A stretch of 12,203 nucleotides of DNA. Source: an uncultured Oscillospiraceae bacterium (lineage in GTDB: Bacteria > Bacillota > Clostridia > Oscillospirales > Acutalibacteraceae). The notes beneath the pieces are model-generated. The model saw only the letters and a program-made list of their open reading frames with translations, was not told the DNA's origin and searched no databases. This document shows, in pieces, positions 8,001 to 12,203 of this stretch (the first letter of the stretch is position 1; every line of letters starts with the position of its first letter). A program made the position numbers and the translations under genes. Location of the stretch: contig USBH01000019.1 in assembly GCA_900552925.1 (NCBI GenBank), forward strand, positions 1 through 12,203, in the 5' to 3' direction.

Positions 8001-8028
8001 TTGACTTTTTTCTACAGCTTGTTATAAT
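8001..8028 (+). promoter_or_regulatory. Sigma-A promoter (extended -10) of the fucosidase-barstar unit
   Basis: -35 TTGACT (8001-8006), a 16-base spacer, and -10 TATAAT (8023-8028), with TG one base before the -10 (8020-8021) making an extended -10 element. Transcription would start near 8035, about 50 bases before the fucosidase start codon. I see no clear catabolite-response (cre) box or operator dyad close to it, so the sequence alone shows no sugar regulation. Confidence 0.82.
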
Positions 8029-8085
8029 AGAGGCGAATTCCGGCGGCGGTTCCCGCGCAGCCTGGAGGGAAAGGAAAATGGAATC

Positions 8086-9465
8086 ATGATGGACTTTATC
8101 AGGGAGGCGGCGCGCGTTGTGCCCTCGCAGCGCCAGCTCGATTGGTTCGAGATGGAGCGCTATGCGTTCGTCCACTTCGGCGTCAACACGTTCACGGACC
8201 GCGAATGGGGCGAGGGCACCGAGGATGAGGCGATCTTCGATCCGAAGAAGCTCGACTGCGACCAGTGGGTCGAGGCGATCAAGTCGGCGGGCCTTAAGGG
8301 CATGATCCTCACGGCGAAGCACCACGACGGCTTCTGCCTGTGGCCGAGCAAGTACACCGAGCACAGCGTGAAGAACAGCCCGTTTCAGGGCGACGTCGTG
8401 CGCGAGGCGGCCGAGGCCTGCCGGCGCGGCGGCATCAAGTTCGGCTTTTACCTCTCGCCGTGGGACCGCAACTCGAAGCTCTACGGCACGCCGGCGTACA
8501 ACGACTATTTCTGCAATCAGCTCGAGGAGCTGCTCACGGGCTACGGCGACATTTTCTGCGTCTGGTTCGACAATGCCTGCGGCGAAGGCGAGAGCGGCAG
8601 AAAGCAGGTGTACGACTTCCCGCGCTACTTCGAGATGATCCGCAAATACCAGCCGAACGCCGTGATCTTCAACGATTTCGGCCCCGACACGCGCTGGTGC
8701 GGCAACGAGGCCGGCGTGGCGCGCCACTCTGAGTGGGCGGTCGTGCCGAGCGAGCTTTGTTTCTACAGCGAGGTGCAGACCGGCCCCGGCCCGATGGCGG
8801 ACGCCGGCTCGCTCAGCTACATGTACAACACGAACCGGGAGATCGGCACGATGCCGAACATCCTGTATTCGAAGGGCCTTGTTTTCGCCCCGGCAGAAAT
8901 CGACATGTCGATCCGGCCCGGCTGGGTCTGGCATGAGAGCGAGGAGCCGCATTCGCTCGAGCGGCTGTTCAACACCTACCTGCGCTCCTGCGGCGCGAAT
9001 GCCTGCTTCAACCTCAATGTGCCGCCGAACCGCGACGGCCTGATCGACGCGCGCGACGTGCAGCGCCTGAAAGAGCTCGGCGATCTGATCCGCAGCACGG
9101 TCGAGAACCGCATCCCGTGCACGGTGGAGCGCGTGGGCGGCACGCCGACCCAGCCCGTTTACGAGGTGCGCGCGACGGAACCGGCCGAGATCGGCTGCGT
9201 CGTGCTGCGCGAGGACCTCACCAAAGGCCAGCGCGTCGAGGGCTTCCGCATTCTCGGCCTCGACGACGGAAAGACCGATTACGCGCTGTTCGAGGGCACC
9301 TGCATCGGCAACAAGCGCATCTGCATGCTGGAGGATCCGTTCGCCGTGCAGAACCCGCTGACCGGGTACACGGAAAAGAAGCTGCCGGGCGTGCGGGTGC
9401 AGATCACGGCCGCGCGCGACGAGGTGTTCCTGCGCGAGATCTATCTGGCGCGCGGAAAGGCCTGA
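8086..9465 (+). CDS. Alpha-L-fucosidase, glycoside hydrolase family 29, cytoplasmic
   Basis: Hydrolyses terminal alpha-linked L-fucose from glycans or short oligosaccharides, with retention of configuration in this family. The 459-residue protein has a (beta/alpha)8 barrel over about residues 15-330. It opens with RYAFVHFGVNTFTDREWG (25-42), and contains LTAKHHDGFCLWPSKYT (75-91), FGFYLSPWDRN (119-129) and WFDNACGEG (160-168), in which D162 fits the catalytic nucleophile position of GH29. A beta-rich C-terminal domain follows (about 340-459). There is no signal peptide, so it should act inside the cell on imported fucosides. ATG 8086 was chosen because GGAGGGAAAGGA lies just upstream; ATG 8089 is equally in frame. 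No sugar transporter or fucose catabolic gene is adjacent. The precise linkage preference cannot be read from sequence. Confidence 0.9.
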   Translation: MMDFIREAARVVPSQRQLDWFEMERYAFVHFGVNTFTDREWGEGTEDEAIFDPKKLDCDQWVEAIKSAGLKGMILTAKHHDGFCLWPSKYTEHSVKNSPFQGDVVREAAEACRRGGIKFGFYLSPWDRNSKLYGTPAYNDYFCNQLEELLTGYGDIFCVWFDNACGEGESGRKQVYDFPRYFEMIRKYQPNAVIFNDFGPDTRWCGNEAGVARHSEWAVVPSELCFYSEVQTGPGPMADAGSLSYMYNTNREIGTMPNILYSKGLVFAPAEIDMSIRPGWVWHESEEPHSLERLFNTYLRSCGANACFNLNVPPNRDGLIDARDVQRLKELGDLIRSTVENRIPCTVERVGGTPTQPVYEVRATEPAEIGCVVLREDLTKGQRVEGFRILGLDDGKTDYALFEGTCIGNKRICMLEDPFAVQNPLTGYTEKKLPGVRVQITAARDEVFLREIYLARGKA

Positions 9466-9507
9466 GCGGGCGCAGACGCTGCGGCAGCGGAAGGAGGGCA
9501 ATATAAA

Positions 9508-9774
9508 ATGTATGCGGAAATCGACCTGACAACGGTCCGGAGCATCCGCGACCTGCACGATTATCTCGGCGCCGAGCTGCGGCTGCGCCATGTGGAGCCG
9601 ACGCTCGAAGCGCTGCAGGCCGCGCTGGAGGATTCCCGCTGTGCGGCGGAGATCGAGCTTTCCGGCTACGGGAAGATCGCGGGCGAGCTGTTGGATTATG
9701 TAAACAAGCTGATCGAAACAGTCGTCATCGCCGGCGAGAAGAACCCGAAAGTCACCGTGACGATTACGATATAA
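9508..9774 (+). CDS. Barstar-family (barnase inhibitor-like) small protein, orphan
   Basis: An 88-residue protein that resembles barstar, the cytoplasmic inhibitor of the RNase barnase. Similarity is clearest at the N-terminus, where VRSIRDLHDYLGAEL (10-24) lines up almost without gaps with barstar's IRSISDLHQTLKKEL, and continues with LEAL (33-36) against barstar LDAL. The C-terminal half is an amphipathic helix and a beta strand (KVTVTITI), consistent with the fold. However, the barnase-contacting segment is changed: barstar Y29, D35, W38 and D39 correspond here to V, E, Q and A, and the YYG turn is missing. There is a strong ribosome site AAGGAGG (9491-9497). It lies 42 bases after the fucosidase gene, probably on the same transcript. 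No RNase gene is seen in the window, so its partner and function are unknown. Family call from recalled barstar sequence, not from a search. Confidence 0.75.
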   Translation: MYAEIDLTTVRSIRDLHDYLGAELRLRHVEPTLEALQAALEDSRCAAEIELSGYGKIAGELLDYVNKLIETVVIAGEKNPKVTVTITI

Positions 9775-9778
9775 CGGC

Positions 9779-9811
9779 AAAAAAAGCGGGCGGGCCGGAA
9801 CGGCCCGCCTG
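9779..9811 (-). terminator. Rho-independent terminator of the leftward lysR gene, between convergent genes
   Basis: Arms GGCGGGCCG (9789-9797) and CGGCCCGCC (9801-9809) form a perfect 9-bp stem. On the top strand the hairpin is preceded by seven A (9779-9785), so on the bottom strand it is followed by seven T: a standard terminator for lysR, whose stop is at 9824. For the rightward barstar transcript the hairpin has no T-run after it, so termination in that direction would be weaker. Confidence 0.85.
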
Positions 9812-9823
9812 TGGTGCGGAGGA

Positions 9824-10750
9824 TTATCCCGGCCGGGTCGCTGCAGGCGGCGTTTCGGCTTCCGGTTTTTCTGCGCACAGCAGCTTTTTGAAGGCGCGGA
9901 TCGCGATGCTCTGCGGGTGCGAGGCGTCCTCGATCAGGCAGACCGCGCGGTCGGGGATCGATTCGCGCACGGCGATCGGATAGACAAGCCCCTGCTCGAT
10001 CGCCTGCGCGGCGAGCGTCTCGGAGAAAAAGCCGATGCCGAGGTTGTGCTCCACCATCGGCAGGACCTGGTCCATCGTTGCGGCCTCGATGTCGACGTGG
10101 AACGGCAGGTCGTGCTTCAGGAACAGCTTCTGGTAAAAAGTGTATGTGCTTGTGTTGCCGCCGAGCGAGATGAAGGGGTACTGCAGCAGGTCGCGCAGAC
10201 TGTGCGTGCCTGTGGCGAGGTGCCGGAACTGCGTGCCCCCGAGCAGGATCTCCCGGAAGGAGAGCAGGCGGGTTTCGCGCAGCGGCCGCGTGACGTCGGT
10301 CGGCGCGGTGACAACCGCGCAGTCCAGCAGGCCGCGCCGCAGCGCGGAGATGGCCTGCGGAGTCGAGTCGTTCGTGATGCGCAGGTGCACGCTGGGGTAC
10401 TGGCTGTGAAAGGCTGAAAGGCGGTCCAGCAGAATCAGGTGCAGCGCGGTTTCGCTCGCGCCGATCGCGATGGTGCCGCTCTCGAGGCTGCAGTCGTTGC
10501 GCAGCTCCTGCTCGCCGGCGCGCAGCTGCTCGTAGGCCACGGCCACGTGGATGTACAGCCGCCGCCCCTCCGGCGTCAGCGTGACGCCGCGGTTCGAGCG
10601 CACGAACAGCTTGCAGCCGAGCTCCTGCTCAAGGTTGTTCATGCAGCGCGTGATGTTCGGCTGGTTGTTGTTCAGGGCCTCAGCCGCCCGCGTAAAGCTG
10701 CGGTACTGTGCCACATAGTAGAAAATCCTGTAGTAATCGTAGGTGACCAT
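9824..10750 (-). CDS. LysR-family transcriptional regulator
   Basis: Tetrameric DNA-binding regulator with a ligand-sensing domain, 308 residues. The N-terminal winged helix-turn-helix (about 1-62) includes IFYYVAQYRSFTRAAEAL (9-26), the recognition helix region QPNITRCMNNLEQELGCKLF (30-49) and RGVTLTPEGRRLY. A linker helix and then a periplasmic-binding-protein-like effector domain follow (about 90-298), starting GTIAIGASETALHLIL. The C-terminal tail is Pro/Ala/Glu-rich and unlike the core. The ATG at 10750 on the bottom strand has a modest AGCAGG ribosome site. It converges on the barstar gene and diverges from the leader of the ATP synthase genes. LysR proteins typically control the divergent unit and themselves; here the inverted repeat at 10821-10838 is the best operator candidate. 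The effector is unknown. Confidence 0.92.
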   Translation of the reverse strand: MVTYDYYRIFYYVAQYRSFTRAAEALNNNQPNITRCMNNLEQELGCKLFVRSNRGVTLTPEGRRLYIHVAVAYEQLRAGEQELRNDCSLESGTIAIGASETALHLILLDRLSAFHSQYPSVHLRITNDSTPQAISALRRGLLDCAVVTAPTDVTRPLRETRLLSFREILLGGTQFRHLATGTHSLRDLLQYPFISLGGNTSTYTFYQKLFLKHDLPFHVDIEAATMDQVLPMVEHNLGIGFFSETLAAQAIEQGLVYPIAVRESIPDRAVCLIEDASHPQSIAIRAFKKLLCAEKPEAETPPAATRPG

Positions 10751-10805
10751 TGTGCAACCTGCTTTCTCATATCAAAAAGGAATGCCTGATATATCAAACA
10801 TATAT

Positions 10806-10835
10806 TTTACATGTTCTGATTGTATATAGTATAAT
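10806..10835 (+). promoter_or_regulatory. Rightward promoter facing the atpB leader
   Basis: -35 TTTACA (10806-10811), an 18-base spacer and -10 TATAAT (10830-10835) on the top strand. Transcription would start near 10842. It is the only convincing rightward promoter I find between lysR and atpB, so it probably serves the ATP synthase operon through a leader of about 345 bases, or a short RNA ending at the hairpin at 11094-11117. Confidence 0.65.
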
Positions 10836-10838
10836 ACA
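10821..10838. promoter_or_regulatory. Inverted repeat over both -10 boxes, candidate LysR operator
   Basis: TGTAT (10821-10825) and ATACA (10834-10838), separated by 8 bases, form a dyad containing T-N11-A-type spacing as preferred by LysR proteins. It covers the -10 hexamers of both divergent promoters. A second perfect palindrome, TGATATATCA (10787-10796), lies inside the lysR leader. The AT-rich background makes chance dyads likely, so the operator role is tentative. Confidence 0.4.
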
Positions 10839-10856
10839 GTCGATTTCGGATTACAA
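10828..10856 (-). promoter_or_regulatory. Leftward promoter for lysR
   Basis: Read on the bottom strand, -35 TTGTAA (10856-10851), a 17-base spacer and -10 TATACT (10833-10828). Transcription would start near 10821, giving a leader of about 70 bases before the lysR ATG. Hexamers match consensus at 4 and 5 of 6 positions. Its -10 overlaps that of the rightward promoter. Confidence 0.6.
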
Positions 10857-11093
10857 GCCTGAAAATCGGCCGAAAATCCACAGGTCCGCACACGAAATGA
10901 AGGAAATAAAAGGGGCCGCATTCAAAGTCCGCTGAAGGGATGGGCGAATGCGGTTGCATTCTGTTGGCGGGGTTCAGGAAGGAGGCGGTGGCTGCCGCGT
11001 ATTTCCGGGCGAAGGCCGGAAATTCTGAGAGAAAGGGAATATGGTGTGAAACGCCGCTGCGGCGCTGCTTTCACACGGCGTGTTTGAGGCCCG

Positions 11094-11117
11094 GCTGTCC
11101 GCGCGGACAGCGTTTTT
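11094..11117 (+). terminator. Terminator-like hairpin in the atpB leader (possible attenuator)
   Basis: GCTGTCC (11094-11100), loop GCGC, GGACAGC (11105-11111), then G and TTTTT (11113-11117). The 3' arm end ACAGC (11107-11111) can instead pair with GCTGT (11118-11122) across the T-run, which would break the terminator stem. It ends about 70 bases before atpB. It may terminate a short RNA or act as an attenuator for the ATP synthase operon. Confidence 0.6.
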
Positions 11118-11156
11118 GCTGTGCGGGACCGGCTCAGATTTCGTTAAGAAAGGATA

Positions 11157-11175
11157 GCCCTTGCAACACAAGGGC
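11157..11175 (+). promoter_or_regulatory. Small hairpin next to the atpB start region
   Basis: GCCCTTG (11157-11163) pairs with CAAGGGC (11169-11175) around the loop CAACA. It lies just after AAGAAAGGA (11146-11154) and contains the possible TTG start at 11161. It could influence ribosome access to atpB; this is inference from position only. Confidence 0.35.
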
Positions 11176-11187
11176 GCGGTGGTTATT

Positions 11188-12024
11188 ATGAAAGAAAGGA
11201 AAAAATGGCTGATCGCCTGGATCTGCCTTGTGCTGGTGCTGTTTGTCGCGAGCCTTCTGGTTCCCGGAAACGCCAAGACGGAAACGATTCAGGAAGCGAT
11301 GCGCGACGCCGTGCTGCATGAAACGGGCAAGGTCAGTTTCTTCGGCCTGATGGACGTCAACCCGGGCTTCATTTCCGCGGTGACGGTTTCGGCGGCGCTG
11401 CTTTTGATTGCGGCCTGCATCCGCATTTTTGCGGTGCCGCGGTTCAAGATGCGTCCCGGCAGGCTCCAGCTTCTGATCGAGCAGCTCGTCTCCATGTTCG
11501 ACAACATGGCCAAGACAAACAGCCCGCACCGCAATACGTTCCTCGGCGCATATATCTTTGCCGCCGGTGTGTACATCTTTGTGGGCACATGTTTCGAGCT
11601 GTTCGGCGTACAGGCTGCGACGACGTCGGGCGCGACGATCACGCTGCCGGCGCCGCTGTCGGACGTCAACGCGGCGATCGCGATGGGCTGCATGTCCTAT
11701 CTCGTGATCTTGTCCGGCGGCATCGCCCAGAACGGGCTCAGGGGCGTCGGCAGCACGCTGAAGGAATTCTCGCTGCCCATCTCCATGAGCTTCCGTCTGT
11801 TCGGCGCGCTGCTGAGCGGCCTGCTCGTGACGGAGCTTGTCTACTATTATGTCAACCTGAGCTTTGTGCTGCCGGTTGTGGTCGGCGTGATGTTCACGCT
11901 GCTGCACGCGCTGATCCAGAGCTACGTCCTCACGATGCTCGTCGCGCTGTATTACGGCGAGGTCTCCGAGGTGCACGAAAAGAAGAAAAAAGCATCCAAA
12001 AAAGCAAAGGCCGAGGCGGCCTGA
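11188..12024 (+). CDS. atpB: F0F1 ATP synthase subunit a
   Basis: Membrane subunit a of the F0 motor, which provides the ion half-channels next to the c-ring. From ATG 11188 it has 278 residues. A hydrophobic helix at about 8-24 is followed by membrane segments near 56-78, 113-133, 164-184, 196-222 and 226-252, and a Lys/Ala-rich cytoplasmic tail. The essential stator arginine is in SMSFRLFGALLSG (R203, equivalent to E. coli R210), and the last helix contains LLHALIQSYVLTMLVALYYGE. Two residues differ from the common pattern: Ala in place of the Asn after RLFG, and no Glu at the E. coli E219 position (a Glu occurs four residues later). TTG 11161 is an alternative start with AAAGGA 7 bases upstream, adding nine residues; ATG was preferred for its natural MKERKKW terminus but its ribosome site is weak. 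The next gene follows 18 bases later. Confidence 0.9.
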   Translation: MKERKKWLIAWICLVLVLFVASLLVPGNAKTETIQEAMRDAVLHETGKVSFFGLMDVNPGFISAVTVSAALLLIAACIRIFAVPRFKMRPGRLQLLIEQLVSMFDNMAKTNSPHRNTFLGAYIFAAGVYIFVGTCFELFGVQAATTSGATITLPAPLSDVNAAIAMGCMSYLVILSGGIAQNGLRGVGSTLKEFSLPISMSFRLFGALLSGLLVTELVYYYVNLSFVLPVVVGVMFTLLHALIQSYVLTMLVALYYGEVSEVHEKKKKASKKAKAEAA

Positions 12025-12042
12025 CAGAAAGGAATGTTCACG

Positions 12043-12176
12043 ATGAAAATCAATCTGAAGAGAGTTGCCATGATCCTGCTTGTGGTGATCGCACTGCTTG
12101 CACTTGCAATCCCGGTATTTGCTGAAACAACGGACAACGGCGCGCAGCCGACTGCGACGACGGCGCAGACGAGCGG
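12043..12176 (+). CDS. atpE: Probable F0F1 ATP synthase subunit c with N-terminal signal-like extension (3' truncated)
   Basis: Only the first 44-45 residues are present. ATG 12043 has AGAAAGGA upstream at good distance; an in-frame ATG at 12034 is too close to that site. The N-terminus is a typical signal sequence: KINLKR, a hydrophobic core ILLVVIALLALAIP, and VFA with a likely cleavage after it, followed by a Thr/Ala/Gln-rich stretch. The usual glycine-rich subunit c hairpin has not begun before the contig ends. The atpE call comes from its place directly after atpB and from the occurrence of signal-bearing subunit c proteins in some clostridia. Another exported protein is possible. The residues CLLYTSPS that would follow are encoded by adapter sequence and must not be annotated as protein. 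Confidence 0.55.
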
Positions 12177-12203
12177 CTGTCTCTTATACACATCTCCGAG
12201 CCC
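12177..12203 (+). other. Sequencing adapter contamination (Nextera transposon mosaic end plus read-2 adapter)
   Basis: The last 27 bases match the reverse complement of the Illumina Nextera transposase adapter: the 19-base mosaic end CTGTCTCTTATACACATCT (12177-12195), followed by CCGAGCCC (12196-12203), the start of the read-2 side. This is library-preparation sequence carried into the assembly. Genomic sequence therefore ends at or just before 12176. Confidence 0.97.

Larger units (their letters stand above)
10842..11187 (+). ncRNA. Structured 5' leader or small RNA upstream of atpB (no convincing gene)
   Basis: This 346-base stretch has no ORF resembling a known protein but is rich in inverted repeats: 10842-10849 with 10870-10878 (one bulge); 10916-10923 with 10946-10953 (8 bp, CCGCATTC/GAATGCGG), which competes with 10946-10951/10956-10961 (GAATGC/GCATTC); 10985-10989 with 10994-10998; 11001-11008 with 11016-11023 (ATTTCCGG/CCGGAAAT, 8 bp); 11044-11051 with 11069-11076 (GTGTGAAA/TTTCACAC, closing an inner CGCCG/CGGCG hairpin); 11094-11100 with 11105-11111 followed by TTTTT; and 11157-11163 with 11169-11175. 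A rightward promoter lies immediately before it and atpB immediately after. This suggests a cis-regulatory leader, or a free-standing RNA of about 275 bases ending at the T-run. No homology search was possible. Confidence 0.45.

Noticed and set aside
7870..9780. 636-codon open frame on the bottom strand across the fucosidase and barstar genes
   Set aside because: Shadow of the GC-rich coding strand, without recognisable domains, and running across the promoter and terminator of the real genes.
10750..10935. 61-codon frame starting at the lysR start and crossing the promoter region
   Set aside because: AT-rich intergenic read-through, begins before the rightward promoter, and has no ribosome site.
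10940..11191. 83-codon frame in the lysR-atpB gap
   Set aside because: Composition is Arg/Cys/Gly-rich with no hydrophobic pattern or domain, no good ribosome site, and it runs through the hairpins and terminator; it is not an AtpI/AtpZ-type gene.
11952..12191. 79-codon bottom-strand frame beginning MYKRQ
   Set aside because: Its start lies in the Nextera adapter; an artefact.

Overview
The window is about 12.2 kb of GC-rich DNA that looks like an anaerobic Firmicute of the Oscillospiraceae/Ruminococcaceae type, probably from a gut community. The evidence is Gram-positive style strong Shine-Dalgarno sites (AAGGAGG, AAAGGAG), the clostridial gene order pstSCAB-phoU followed by a PhoB/PhoR pair, a PadR plus HAAS-domain pair, a cytoplasmic GH29 fucosidase and an F-type ATP synthase operon start. 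The species cannot be named from this sequence. The contig ends in sequencing adapter, so the right edge is an assembly end.

Positions 2-6327 hold a phosphate-starvation operon: the 3' part of pstS, then pstC, pstA, pstB, phoU, an OmpR-family response regulator and its PhoR-like histidine kinase, closed by a strong intrinsic terminator. PstS captures phosphate outside the cell, PstC/PstA form the channel, PstB powers it, PhoU links transporter state to the kinase, and the two-component pair regulates the regulon, probably including this operon. A 12-bp hairpin between pstS and pstC may set a higher dose of PstS.

Positions 6376-7955 are a self-contained two-gene unit: a consensus promoter overlapped by an inverted repeat, a PadR-family repressor, a six-helix membrane protein with an N-terminal HAAS-like domain, and a terminator. 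Positions 8001-9811 are a second unit: an extended -10 promoter, an intracellular alpha-L-fucosidase (GH29) and a small barstar-fold protein with no RNase gene beside it. A terminator facing the other way belongs to the convergent lysR gene.

Positions 9824-10856 hold the leftward lysR gene with its promoter. That promoter overlaps a rightward promoter at the -10 hexamers, with an inverted repeat across both. The rightward promoter faces about 345 bases with no convincing gene but many inverted repeats, including a terminator-like hairpin with a competing fold, and then atpB and the start of a gene that is probably atpE. This leader is the least explained part of the window. The last 27 bases are Nextera transposon-end/adapter sequence, not genome.

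Most of the window is ordinary, well-understood biology. The items most worth checking are the structured leader before atpB, the overlapping divergent promoters, the orphan barstar homologue and the adapter contamination.
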